Of a DNA stretch of 64,000 nucleotides, positions 10,508 through 19,494 are shown piece by piece. The stretch's first letter is position 1, and every line of letters starts with the position of its first letter. Both the position numbers and the translations under genes were made by a program. Source of the stretch: Bacteroidota bacterium (GTDB lineage: Bacteria > Bacteroidota > Bacteroidia > Chitinophagales > Saprospiraceae); NCBI GenBank assembly GCA_016124585.1, contig WGNL01000019.1, positions 270,403 to 334,402 of the forward strand. The letters are read 5' to 3'. The notes under the pieces were generated by a model. That model was given only the letters and a program-made list of their open reading frames with translations. It searched no databases and was not told the origin of the DNA.

Positions 10508-11989
10508 CTAAATATGAACCGTCTTTAAAAAATCCACTGTAGCTGCCATATCACCGCTCAAAATCCGGTCTTCATCAACGACAGGTACATTTTCCCGATA
10601 ATCCAAAAGCACGTGTTCCAATACCTCCGATGAGTGCAACGGCCTCCTAAACTCCATCGCTTGCGCCGCCGTGAAAAATTCAATGGCCAGCACCCGCTCC
10701 ACATTTTGCACAACTCGATAACATTTAGTGGCGGCATTGGACCCCATACTCACATGGTCTTCCTGACCGTTGGAGGACACGATGCTGTCTACCGAGGCTG
10801 GGGTACAAAGCTGTTTGGTTTGGCTGACAATACTGGCGGCGGTGTATTGCGGGATCATAAATCCGCTGTTCACGCCACCATTTTTTGTAAGAAAATGCGG
10901 CAAGTTTCGTTGCCCACTGATGAGTTGGAAGGTGCGTCGCTCGCTGATGCTGCCAAGTTCAGCCAAAGCGATTGCGAGAAAATCGAGCGCCAAGGCGAGC
11001 GGCTGGGCGTGAAAATTGCCGCCGGAAAGGATATTATTTTCATCAGGGAAAAGCGTTGGGTTATCCGTCACACTGTTGATTTCAGTGGAAAAAATCCGCT
11101 CCACGTAGGCGATGGTGTCGTAGCTGGCCCCATGTACTTGTGGTACACAGCGAAAGGCGTAGGGGTCTTGCACAGCAGTTTTTTCACAGGCCGCCAATTC
11201 GCTTGTTCTCAGCAAGTTGCGGATGGATTCAGCGGTTTTCAGCTGCCCTTCGTGTGGTCTGATTTTGTGCAGCAATTCATTGAACGGTGCCATTCGGCAA
11301 TCGAAAGCATCAATTGAAATAGCAGCGCAGAGGTTAGCTAAATCGTAAAGCCGCCGAGCTTCCAGCAAACACCAAATGCCGTAGGCTTGGCAAAACTGGG
11401 TACCGTTGAGGAGTGCCAAACCCTCCTTGGATTGCAGGCGGATAGGTTGCCAGCCATATTTTTCCAACACTTCGCTGGCAGGCAATCTTTCACCGTTTAC
11501 CTGAACTTCGCCCATGCCAATGAGTGGCAGACTCAGGTGTGCCAACGGTGCCAAGTCTCCGCTCGCCCCCAGCGAACCCTGTTGGTAAATGACGGGCAAA
11601 ATATCATGGTTGAAAAAATCAACGAGGCGTTGCACTGTGGCGAGTTGAACGCCAGAGTATCCTTGCGAAAGTCCTTGAATTTTCAGCAACAGCATGAGCC
11701 GCACCACGTCGGCGGGTACTTCGTCACCCATGCCACAGGCGTGGGACATGACTAGGTTGAGTTGGAGTTGCTCCAATTCATCCGGTTCTATTCGGACATT
11801 GCAGAGCGAGCCAAAACCTGTGTTGATGCCGTAGAAAGTTTCGCCGGAGGCGACTAATTTCTCGTCAAGGTAGCGACGGCAGCCCTCGATTCGCTCAGCT
11901 GCTTCGGGAGAAAGGGCAATTTTACTTTTTGATGCCAATATATGGCCGACCTGGTCGAGGGTCAGCGGGTCAGGGCTGATATGATGCAT
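10508..11989 (-). CDS. hutH: Histidine ammonia-lyase
   Basis: A 493-residue protein of the usual family length. It converts L-histidine to urocanate and ammonia, the first step of histidine degradation. The Ala-Ser-Gly triad that cyclises into the MIO cofactor is at residues 142-144 (GSLGASGDLAPL), and the catalytic-loop motif YGINTGFG is at 53-60. I chose the ATG at 11989 (MHHISPDPLTL) because the frame upstream is not family-like. On this strand a TACCTTTG promoter element is seen at 12066-12059. No other hut gene is adjacent, so it may act alone here or with genes elsewhere. A tyrosine or phenylalanine ammonia-lyase activity is possible in this family but less likely. Confidence 0.92.
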   Translation of the reverse strand: MHHISPDPLTLDQVGHILASKSKIALSPEAAERIEGCRRYLDEKLVASGETFYGINTGFGSLCNVRIEPDELEQLQLNLVMSHACGMGDEVPADVVRLMLLLKIQGLSQGYSGVQLATVQRLVDFFNHDILPVIYQQGSLGASGDLAPLAHLSLPLIGMGEVQVNGERLPASEVLEKYGWQPIRLQSKEGLALLNGTQFCQAYGIWCLLEARRLYDLANLCAAISIDAFDCRMAPFNELLHKIRPHEGQLKTAESIRNLLRTSELAACEKTAVQDPYAFRCVPQVHGASYDTIAYVERIFSTEINSVTDNPTLFPDENNILSGGNFHAQPLALALDFLAIALAELGSISERRTFQLISGQRNLPHFLTKNGGVNSGFMIPQYTAASIVSQTKQLCTPASVDSIVSSNGQEDHVSMGSNAATKCYRVVQNVERVLAIEFFTAAQAMEFRRPLHSSEVLEHVLLDYRENVPVVDEDRILSGDMAATVDFLKTVHI

Positions 11990-12076
11990 ATATATGGTGT
12001 TGCTGAAGGATTTTGTGTTGAAAAACCTTCTGGTTTTATTTGCGTTTTCAAAAGTCCGCAAAGGTAAAAAACTGCT

Positions 12077-12895
12077 TTGCAAACCAATTCAAACAACACG
12101 AACTTGGAACTCAACTACAAAACTTTTGGGCAAGGCGACCCAGTCATCATCCTACACGGGCTGTTTGGGACGCTGGACAACTGGCAGACCATCGCCCGGC
12201 AACTGGCCGAGAACTACTCCGTTTTCATCCTTGATCAGCGCAATCACGGACGCTCGCCGCACGCCGAGCCCCACGACTACCCAACCCTTGCCGAAGACCT
12301 ACGTCAGTTCATGGAAGCTCACTGGATGTACGATGGGGCACATGTCATTGGTCATTCGATGGGCGGTAAAACGGCCATGCAGTTTGCCCTCAATTACCCC
12401 GATTTGGTGAAAAAACTGGTGGTCGTGGACATTGCGCCGAAGGCGTACCAAGGCAATCACTACGAGATTTTTGAGGCGCTGAAGGCGATGGATTTGGATA
12501 AAATCGCCGACCGGAAAGAGGCTGAGGCGTTCCTTGCGGAGCGCATCCAAGAAGAGGATGTGCGGTTGTTTTTGATGAAAAACCTAACCAGAAAGACCCC
12601 ATTTTCAGGGGAGCAGGGGGGTAGTGGTGGTTTTGAATTTAAAATGAACCTGCCTGTGCTTTGGGAGCATTACCCCACTATTTTAGCGGAAATCAGCGGC
12701 GAGCCATTCGAAGGGCCGACGCTTTTCATCCGGGGAGGCCGTTCGAAGCATGTGGTATTACCAGAGGACGAGTCGTTGATTAAAAAGCTGTTCCCCAATT
12801 CTGAAATCAAGACAGTGGAAGGGGCTGGACACTGGGTTCATGCGGAGAAGCCGGGGGAGTTGTTGAAAATGGTTCAGGTTTTTTTGGGAGAGTAG
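12077..12895 (+). CDS. Alpha/beta-fold hydrolase (YbfF-like esterase)
   Basis: A 272-residue alpha/beta hydrolase. It shows the oxyanion-loop motif LHGLFG (26-31), the nucleophile elbow GHSMGG with S94, DQRNHGRS, and the catalytic histidine in GAGHWVHAEKP near residue 250. This is the pattern of E. coli YbfF-type esterases. The start is a TTG at 12077 because no ATG lies in frame nearby. The gene is divergent from hutH, with 87 bases between the starts that must hold both promoters. The substrate cannot be told from sequence. Confidence 0.88.
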   Translation: MQTNSNNTNLELNYKTFGQGDPVIILHGLFGTLDNWQTIARQLAENYSVFILDQRNHGRSPHAEPHDYPTLAEDLRQFMEAHWMYDGAHVIGHSMGGKTAMQFALNYPDLVKKLVVVDIAPKAYQGNHYEIFEALKAMDLDKIADRKEAEAFLAERIQEEDVRLFLMKNLTRKTPFSGEQGGSGGFEFKMNLPVLWEHYPTILAEISGEPFEGPTLFIRGGRSKHVVLPEDESLIKKLFPNSEIKTVEGAGHWVHAEKPGELLKMVQVFLGE

Positions 12896-12900
12896 TTTGA

Positions 12901-13323
12901 CTACTTCACCCGATGCCAATACTGCGTCCGGTAAAACCCCCAAAGATACCCCCGCACAACCATCACGTTCGGGTCGCCTTCCTTTAGCCACATCTTGCAG
13001 GTGTACCATTTGCCGTTGCCGGGGTCTAGGATTTTGCCATCCTGCAATTCATCGTCGTCAAGCACCATGTTTTCCAGCATGACCATGCCGAGGATGCGCT
13101 GATTGTGGCGGCTGCCAGAGCATTTTGTACATTTGCTGTCTTCTGGGTCTTTGATCATTTTCACCACCTTCCCGAAATAGGCATTGCCATTTTTGTAAAT
13201 CTCGACGTGGCCGCTGGGTTGGTTCGTCTCGTCGTCAATGGTTTTCCAGACGCCTGTGAAGGACTGCTGCGCCGATATTGCGCCTGCGAAAAAAAGGAGG
13301 AGGGCCGTGATGTTGAATCGCAT
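12901..13323 (-). CDS. Secreted DUF2147 family protein
   Basis: A 140-residue protein with a cleavable signal peptide (MRFNITALLLFFAGAISA) and a DUF2147 domain, recognised by GVWKTIDDETNQPSGHVEIY and a C-terminal region rich in Trp and Tyr. Family members are small periplasmic or outer-surface proteins of unknown biochemical function. A CTKCSG cysteine pair lies mid-protein. It ends 5 bases from the convergent esterase gene. Confidence 0.85.
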   Translation of the reverse strand: MRFNITALLLFFAGAISAQQSFTGVWKTIDDETNQPSGHVEIYKNGNAYFGKVVKMIKDPEDSKCTKCSGSRHNQRILGMVMLENMVLDDDELQDGKILDPGNGKWYTCKMWLKEGDPNVMVVRGYLWGFYRTQYWHRVK

Positions 13324-13407
13324 AGGTTAGATTTTTACGCAAAATAACGAACAGGGACAGAATCTGTTTTGCGAAAGTTAAAAACCCTGTTTAAAGTGAC
13401 ACTTCCT

Positions 13408-13415
13408 TACCTTTG
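13408..13415 (+). promoter_or_regulatory. Putative -7 promoter element of the ABC exporter
   Basis: TACCTTTG matches the Bacteroidota -7 consensus TAnnTTTG and lies 24 bases before the ATG at 13440. The same octamer at the same distance occurs before gatB and before the SRPBCC gene. A good -33 TTTG partner is not evident. Confidence 0.5.
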
Positions 13416-13439
13416 CCCCTCAAATTTTTCAATCACCCG

Positions 13440-15203
13440 ATGGAATCCACCGCCAAGCAAAGCGTTGACTACAAACTCCTCGGCAGGGTCGTTGCACAGG
13501 CCAAGCCCTACCGTGGCACGCTGTTGCTGGCGGCAGTGCTGGCCGTAGTACTGGCACCCATCGCCATCCTGCGGCCGTGGCTGGTGCAGGAGATGGTGGA
13601 CAAGCACATCTTCAAGGGCGACATCCCTGGGCTGACGCAGATGGCGCTGCTCTTCATCGGCATCCTGCTTTTCGAGTCGGTATTGCGGTATTTTTTCCTG
13701 TATTCCTCTAGTTGGGTGGGACAAGCCGTGGTACGTGACCTTCGAGTGCGGATTTTCAACCACATCACCTCGCTGCGGCTCACCTATTTCGACCGCACGC
13801 CCATCGGCATCAGCGTCACCCGCACCATCAGCGATATCGAAAACATCAACGCCGTGTTCTCGCAGGGCCTCATCACCATCATCGCCGATTTCCTGACGGT
13901 CATCGTGGTGCTCGGCGTCATGTTTTGGGTAAGCTGGAAACTGACGCTCGTCTGCCTCATCACCATGCCGTTCCTGATTGCGGCCACGTATATTTTCAAG
14001 GAAGCCATCAAGGTTTCGTTCCAACAGGTGCGGGCACAGGTGGCCAAGATGACCGCCTTCCTCCAAGAGCGGCTCACGGGCATGAAAATCGTGCAGATTT
14101 TCAACGCCGAAAAACAGGAAATGGAGAAGTTCAAGGCTATCAACCGGGATTACACCAAGGCCAATATTGACTCCATCCTTGCCTATTCGATTTATTATCC
14201 GGTGGTGGAAATCATCTCGGCGGCATCGCTTGGCCTCATGGTTTGGTACGGCGCAAGGGAGAGCCTCAGTAGTGATGTGACGCTCGGTGCGCTTGTCGCT
14301 TTCCCGCTCTACCTCAACATGATGTTCCGACCGATACGGATGCTCGCTGATAAATTCAATACCCTGCAAATGGGTCTCGTAGCCGCCGAGCGGGTCTTTG
14401 CCCTACTCGACCGGAGCGACCATATCAAAAACGAAGGGAAACTTTTGCCGCAGGCGATGAAAGGCGAGGTGGCGTTCCGCAACGTCTGGTTCGCTTACAC
14501 GGAGCAGGATTGGGTGCTGCGCAATGTGAGTTTTGATATAAAACCGGGGGAAACACTGGCCATTGTGGGCAGTACGGGCTCTGGTAAAACAAGCACCATC
14601 AGCATCCTGAACCGCCTCTACGAAATCCAAAAGGGCAGCATCGAAATTGACGGTACGGACATCCGGCAATACGAACTTCACGCCCTGCGCTCGCACATGG
14701 CCGTTGTCTTGCAGGATGTTTTTCTTTTCAGTGGAACGGTGTTGGAAAATATCACGCTCCGCAATGAGCGCATCAATCGGGAGCAGGTGCTGGAAGCGGC
14801 GAAAATGATTGGGGCGCACGAGTTCATCGAAAAACTGCCCGGTGGCTACGATTACCAAGTGCAGGAACGGGGCGCTACCCTCAGCATGGGCCAGCGGCAA
14901 CTGATTTCATTCGTGCGGGCACTCGTTTTCGACCCGGAAATTCTCATCCTCGACGAAGCCACTTCCAGCATTGACCCAGAGTCCGAATCGGTCATCCAGT
15001 ACGCCATTGAAAAGCTGATTGCGAAGCGTACCAGCATTATCATCGCTCACCGCTTGAGCACGATTCGTCACGCCAACAAGATTTTAGTCTTAGAAAAAGG
15101 GGAGGTGAGGGAGTTCGGGACGCATGAGGAATTGTTGCAAAATGAGAATGGGCGCTATCGAGAATTGTATGAGATGCAGTTTTTGCATCCGGTTGGGGAG
15201 TGA
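13440..15203 (+). CDS. ABC transporter, fused membrane and ATPase domains (MsbA-like exporter)
   Basis: A 587-residue half transporter. Six membrane helices (type IV exporter fold) occupy residues about 10-320 and the nucleotide-binding domain follows. Walker A is GSTGSGKTS near residue 380, the Q-loop is in VVLQDVFLFSG, the signature reads LSMGQRQ instead of LSGGQ, Walker B is ILILDEATSSID and the H-loop is IIAHRLST. It should act as a homodimer pumping lipids or hydrophobic compounds out of the inner leaflet; the substrate is not determinable. The ATG at 13440 is preferred to an upstream TTG because the latter overlaps the likely promoter. Confidence 0.92.
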   Translation: MESTAKQSVDYKLLGRVVAQAKPYRGTLLLAAVLAVVLAPIAILRPWLVQEMVDKHIFKGDIPGLTQMALLFIGILLFESVLRYFFLYSSSWVGQAVVRDLRVRIFNHITSLRLTYFDRTPIGISVTRTISDIENINAVFSQGLITIIADFLTVIVVLGVMFWVSWKLTLVCLITMPFLIAATYIFKEAIKVSFQQVRAQVAKMTAFLQERLTGMKIVQIFNAEKQEMEKFKAINRDYTKANIDSILAYSIYYPVVEIISAASLGLMVWYGARESLSSDVTLGALVAFPLYLNMMFRPIRMLADKFNTLQMGLVAAERVFALLDRSDHIKNEGKLLPQAMKGEVAFRNVWFAYTEQDWVLRNVSFDIKPGETLAIVGSTGSGKTSTISILNRLYEIQKGSIEIDGTDIRQYELHALRSHMAVVLQDVFLFSGTVLENITLRNERINREQVLEAAKMIGAHEFIEKLPGGYDYQVQERGATLSMGQRQLISFVRALVFDPEILILDEATSSIDPESESVIQYAIEKLIAKRTSIIIAHRLSTIRHANKILVLEKGEVREFGTHEELLQNENGRYRELYEMQFLHPVGE

Positions 15204-15240
15204 AGGTATTTAATTAATTCATTGAAATACTTCAAAATTC

Positions 15241-16233
15241 TCAAAACATACCACTCATAAATTGTGTAGAATCAAATCGGAAAAAGAATTTATCTACCTT
15301 CTCTTTATTGTTTTCAAAAAAGTCAAATGCCAAATCAGCCATTATTACTTTTGATTGTTCTTTCACTAAATCATCTTGAAGCGTTTCTCTAAAGCTCCCT
15401 CCGTATATAAAATTCTCACCACGAACTGCACAAACTACGATTAGCCCATTCATTAATTTTTCTTCGGAGATTTTATAATTCGTTAATTTATGTATATCCA
15501 CGTATTTTTTACACGCTTCTAAAAATCCTTCTAAAACTCCATCAACTAATGAGCCTCCATTGATATTGTGATTATCGTTAGCATAACTTATTATGTTAGG
15601 TTCAGGAAACCAATCAGTGCGACACGCAAGAGCAATTTGGTAATGGTTAGCACCAATTTTACCATCATAAGTCATCTTAATTTCAGGATGCCCTAATGTT
15701 GCATCAATTGCCCTTTCAAATAAATAAAAAATGCCTTGTGGATAATGAAAATAATTTTGATTGAGATATTTCTGACGCTTGTCAATAGTAATTATCTCAA
15801 CACCTCTGTTCAAACAAGCAATTTGAAATACCGCCTCATATAACTTTAAATAATCAATATCCGTATTTAATATCACTGCCTTGTCTAAAGAAAAGTTAAT
15901 TTCTAACGTGGAGTTTTCCCTATTAATCACTTCAAACTTTTCAGAAATAAATTTGAGAAAAATAGGGTGATTAGCTTCATAATTGTTTTCACTACTATTT
16001 AACTTATGAATGATAGGCGCAATAGTAATATTTGATGTTATTTCAAAAGCAAAACTGTTAATTTCAATTATTCTAATTTTGAATAAAATTTCGTCTGTTC
16101 CGCATAGTTTTATACAATCAAGTATTAATCCTTTAAAAAGTGAAGTAATATCCTTGCCACCGATGTACAAGTAAGGTCGTTTTCTAACATGGTCTTGAAA
16201 AACAGACACTTCTCTTATATTCTCCATCTTCAT
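15241..16233 (-). CDS. Stand-alone GyrB-like protein with degenerate ATPase site
   Basis: A 330-residue protein that aligns by eye with the N-terminal half of DNA gyrase/topoisomerase IV subunit B. VRKRPYLYIGG matches VRKRPGMYIG, HYPQGIFYLF matches the end of the GHKL domain, SYANDNHNINGGSLVDG matches the transducer motif NNI-x-T-x-EGGTH, and LMNGLIVVCAVRGENF matches the region before the QTK loop. The catalytic EVVDNSxDEA helix reads LDCIKLCGTD here, so the Mg-binding Asn and catalytic Glu are missing. The QTK lysine is not conserved (SFRETLQDD). There is no TOPRIM domain. The gene is clearly more AT-rich than its neighbours, which suggests transfer. Function unknown; an inhibitor, decoy or immunity role is only a guess. 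Confidence 0.6.
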   Translation of the reverse strand: MKMENIREVSVFQDHVRKRPYLYIGGKDITSLFKGLILDCIKLCGTDEILFKIRIIEINSFAFEITSNITIAPIIHKLNSSENNYEANHPIFLKFISEKFEVINRENSTLEINFSLDKAVILNTDIDYLKLYEAVFQIACLNRGVEIITIDKRQKYLNQNYFHYPQGIFYLFERAIDATLGHPEIKMTYDGKIGANHYQIALACRTDWFPEPNIISYANDNHNINGGSLVDGVLEGFLEACKKYVDIHKLTNYKISEEKLMNGLIVVCAVRGENFIYGGSFRETLQDDLVKEQSKVIMADLAFDFFENNKEKVDKFFFRFDSTQFMSGMF

Positions 16234-16263
16234 GAAAACAAAAAATTAGCCTACTTAAAATCC

Positions 16264-17286
16264 TCACCTTTCCCGCCAAACCCAATCCCCCCAACCATTG
16301 ACATACCCCCATTTCCCACCGACGCTGACCCAAGCCAGCCCATCCCGGTAGGGCAGCACTGCATCGAACATCGGCTGGATGACCAACCTGCCCGTCGTAT
16401 CCATGAAGCCCCACTGGCCGTGGTGGTATTTTACCTGTGCTAGCCCCTCTGAAAATACGCCCGCATCCACAAAGCCGGGCTGTATGGCCTGCTGGCCTTT
16501 TTTATCAATGAAGCCAAATTTTCCTTTTGTTTCCACCAGTGCCAAACCTTCCCCGAAATCGCCTGCAAAATCAAACTGCGGTGAAATCACGACCTCACCT
16601 GTTTGGTTCACGAAACCATATTTTCCATCTTGTACCGCCACGGCCATGCCATCGAAGAACTCGCCGTTGGCGTAGTCGTCCAGCAGGTCGAATTGCGGCT
16701 TGAGCAGCAACTTACCCGTTTTATCCACTAAGCCCCAGCGGCCTTGGCGCACAACCACTGCCACCTCGCCTTGGAACGGCTGACATTCATCAAAAAGTGG
16801 ATCAATCACCCAGTCTCCGTTGCGATCAACGTAGCCGGAAACATCGCCTTCCGTGACTGGTGCAAGGCCGCTCTTGAACTCCCCGGCCCAATCAAATTCA
16901 GGCTGGATGACGAATACCCCGGCCTTATCAATAAACCCGAACATGCCATCAATGGAAACTGGTGCCAAACCTTCGCTGAAATCCCCTGCCTCACTGAACT
17001 GAATGGGGATGGCCACCCGACCTCTTTCATCCATGTAGCCCCATTTCTGCACCAATTGCACCTTCGCCAATCCTTCCTCGAACAGTCCCACATGCCCGAA
17101 AACATTGCGCAGTAACAATCTGCCCTGACTATCGAGCGGCACCATACGGTCATTCAGCCGCACCCGGGAGAAGCCGTTGTAAAAGTCCTCGGCCTCCACG
17201 TACTGTGGCTCGATGACCACCTCGCCGATGGCATCGATAAAGCCGAATTTTCCGTCTTCCCTAATTTTAAAAAGTGGTTTCTTCAT
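16264..17286 (-). CDS. WG-repeat protein
   Basis: A 340-residue protein built almost entirely of about nine WG repeats (KFGFIDKKGQQAIQPGF-type units: aromatic-Gly-aromatic-x-D/N, then I-x-P-x-F and an EGLA(x)V end). The start at 17286 (MKKPLFKIREDG) is chosen because the repeats begin directly after it. There is no signal peptide, so it is probably cytoplasmic. WG repeats are thought to mediate protein binding; no enzymatic residue is visible. It lies 30 bases upstream of the GyrB-like gene on the same strand and may be co-transcribed with it. Confidence 0.88.
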   Translation of the reverse strand: MKKPLFKIREDGKFGFIDAIGEVVIEPQYVEAEDFYNGFSRVRLNDRMVPLDSQGRLLLRNVFGHVGLFEEGLAKVQLVQKWGYMDERGRVAIPIQFSEAGDFSEGLAPVSIDGMFGFIDKAGVFVIQPEFDWAGEFKSGLAPVTEGDVSGYVDRNGDWVIDPLFDECQPFQGEVAVVVRQGRWGLVDKTGKLLLKPQFDLLDDYANGEFFDGMAVAVQDGKYGFVNQTGEVVISPQFDFAGDFGEGLALVETKGKFGFIDKKGQQAIQPGFVDAGVFSEGLAQVKYHHGQWGFMDTTGRLVIQPMFDAVLPYRDGLAWVSVGGKWGYVNGWGDWVWRER

Positions 17287-17394
17287 GCACGTTCTGGTCG
17301 TAAAGCGGGCAAGATACAAAGGATTGAAAGATTGAGGGCAGGAAGGATTGAAGGAGCTAATATCAATCCATCAACCACCTATTCATCAACCCTT

Positions 17395-19401
17395 TCAGTC
17401 AAGGCTGTCGATAAATTCCTTACCGAACATCACCTCAAATTTTCCTGCTTCGATGTCATTACCCCGCCCTTCCTTACGGCCACCGAGATTTTTGTGCAAA
17501 AATGCCTCTGCAATGGCCCAAAACGACACCCATGATTCGGGCTTGCGGTAGTCGTGGCCTTCTTCTGGGTAGAAAAAGTAGACCACGTCCTTTTTGGCGG
17601 CATTGAGTTCCGAAGCAAACTTATCAGACTGCTCGATGGGCACTCGGTCGTCAAGGCTGCCGTGCGTGAGGAGGATTGGGTTTGCTACGTCTTTGAGGTA
17701 GGTAGTGGGAGAAGCTTTTTTCAGCAAGGCCAAGCCTTCCTCTGTGTTCGGGTCACCAACACGGGGCAGCCAGACGAGACTGTCGTGGGCTATTTCCGGT
17801 ATTTGACAAAAAGCTGGCAAGTCGCCGATACCGTACATCGAAACGCCGCATTTGAAAAGGTCGGGTGAAGCGGCCATCGCAAAATTGGTAGCATAGCCGC
17901 CGTATGACCAGCCCCAGATACCTAGACGGCTACGGTTGGTGATACCCTGTTTGATAGCCCAAGTGGCCACATCCACGATGTCGTTGTGCATGGCCTCGCC
18001 CCATTGTTTGTCACCCGCATCCGTCATGGCTTTGCCCAGCCCAGTCGTGCCACGGAATTCCATGTTGATGACGACATAGCCCCGGTTGGCCAAGAGCTGA
18101 AAATTGCGGTCGTGGAACCAGCTGTTCCAATGCGTGACGCCCGCCCAAGGGCCACCGTGGACATAAACAATCGTTGGTAGCGGCGTTTTCGGCGTGCCAT
18201 CTCCCCGGCTCATTCCGTAAGGGATATACACATGGACGGGCAGTTTCATCCCGTCACGGGTGGTCACGGTGTATGCCTTCCGAGTGGCAAGGTCGTAGCC
18301 ATCCAGCAGTTCGAAATCGTTGAAAAGTTGGGTCAGTTTTTTGGTTTTGCGGTTGTAGGTATAATAGTAAACGGGGCCACCGTCAAGTTTGCGAACCAGC
18401 CAGGTACTGTCGTTCTGGCTAGCACTCACATAGCTCGTGCTGCGCTTCAGTTCTTTGTCCAAAAACTCGAAATCCGCTTTCACATTTTCATCCAAAATAT
18501 AGCGGCGGGTATCTGCGTAGAGCGCAACTACGGAGGTGGGCTTCCCATCCAAATCGAGGGAAAAAGCGGCGGGAAAAATATCGGCATCGGGGTCGCTGAC
18601 CAGCTCTTTGAGGTCGCCCGTTTCCACATCAATTGAAACAAGGCTAGACTTGTCCTTGCCCGAATTGTCCGTTGCATAAATGGTCTTCCCATCCTTGCTT
18701 ACGGAGATAATTCTGGACACGCCACCAATGAAATTATCAGGTGAAAATGGGTAGCTAACGACCGTTTTCCACTGGCCGTTGTGGCGCCGAAGCAGGGTAC
18801 GCACCTCGTTGGAATCATTGCGAAGCGCCGCCACCAAACCAAAGTTCTCATCCACGAAAACCTGTTCAAAATTGTCCATGAGTGTGAGGCGCTTGGTGCT
18901 ACCGCTTAAAATATCGAGGATATAAAGGCCACTCAGTGCAGGGTCAACTGCCACAATATTGGCTGCAATTTTATTGGGAAACCGAGCACTGAGGCTTACC
19001 AGCTTTAGCTTTTTGAAGGGAAAAAACTTCACCTGCCGCAGTTTGCTGGAAGTGAGCGAGGTGCTGTATAAATTAAAACTGGTATCCTGCTGTACTACTG
19101 CCAGCAGCCCACCGTCGTAGAGCATGTCCCAGTTGACGAGTTTTCCTTCGAAGTGGCGCTTTTTTTCGTGCAGCGGGAAATTCACCTGTAAATAATACAA
19201 AGTGCTGTCCGAGCCATCTGACTTTCTTTGGTAAAAAACGGAGCTGCCGTCCAGCGACATCCGCACATTGTTTCTGGTTTTATCCTTGAAAAAAAGCGTT
19301 CTGGGAATGAGATTATCAGGGCTGGGTGTTTGGGCAAAAATCAGCTTAGGGACTAAGCCCAAAAGGAACAGCAGCAACCAGGACGTCGAAGTATATTTCA
19401 T
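17395..19401 (-). CDS. S9 family peptidase (prolyl oligopeptidase type)
   Basis: A 668-residue secreted serine peptidase with signal peptide (MKYTSTSWLLLFLLGLVPKL). An N-terminal beta-propeller spans about residues 40-390 and a C-terminal alpha/beta hydrolase domain follows. The triad is S499 in GWSYGGYATN, D584 or D585 in HGSLDDRVP, and H616 in EEGHDY. The length and order match DPP IV/acylaminoacyl-peptidase-like enzymes that remove or cut short peptides in the periplasm. It may feed on peptides; the exact specificity cannot be told. Confidence 0.92.
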   Translation of the reverse strand: MKYTSTSWLLLFLLGLVPKLIFAQTPSPDNLIPRTLFFKDKTRNNVRMSLDGSSVFYQRKSDGSDSTLYYLQVNFPLHEKKRHFEGKLVNWDMLYDGGLLAVVQQDTSFNLYSTSLTSSKLRQVKFFPFKKLKLVSLSARFPNKIAANIVAVDPALSGLYILDILSGSTKRLTLMDNFEQVFVDENFGLVAALRNDSNEVRTLLRRHNGQWKTVVSYPFSPDNFIGGVSRIISVSKDGKTIYATDNSGKDKSSLVSIDVETGDLKELVSDPDADIFPAAFSLDLDGKPTSVVALYADTRRYILDENVKADFEFLDKELKRSTSYVSASQNDSTWLVRKLDGGPVYYYTYNRKTKKLTQLFNDFELLDGYDLATRKAYTVTTRDGMKLPVHVYIPYGMSRGDGTPKTPLPTIVYVHGGPWAGVTHWNSWFHDRNFQLLANRGYVVINMEFRGTTGLGKAMTDAGDKQWGEAMHNDIVDVATWAIKQGITNRSRLGIWGWSYGGYATNFAMAASPDLFKCGVSMYGIGDLPAFCQIPEIAHDSLVWLPRVGDPNTEEGLALLKKASPTTYLKDVANPILLTHGSLDDRVPIEQSDKFASELNAAKKDVVYFFYPEEGHDYRKPESWVSFWAIAEAFLHKNLGGRKEGRGNDIEAGKFEVMFGKEFIDSLD

Positions 19402-19432
19402 GTTTGAGATTTCAATTTTAAAAATTGCGGCG

Positions 19433-19440
19433 CAAAATTA
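19433..19440 (-). promoter_or_regulatory. Putative -7 element of the S9 peptidase gene
   Basis: On the minus strand this reads TAATTTTG (TAnnTTTG consensus), 31 bases upstream of the ATG. No clear -33 TTG was found at the expected distance. Confidence 0.35.
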
Positions 19441-19494
19441 AGGTTTTGTGCCGTGGAACGTAGGAAAACGTTCTATCACAATTTTTTGTATAAA

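Noticed and set aside
13407..14369. A 320-codon open frame on the minus strand.
   Set aside because: It is the antisense shadow of the ABC exporter; the composition (His, Glu, Arg) is typical of shadows of GC-rich genes.
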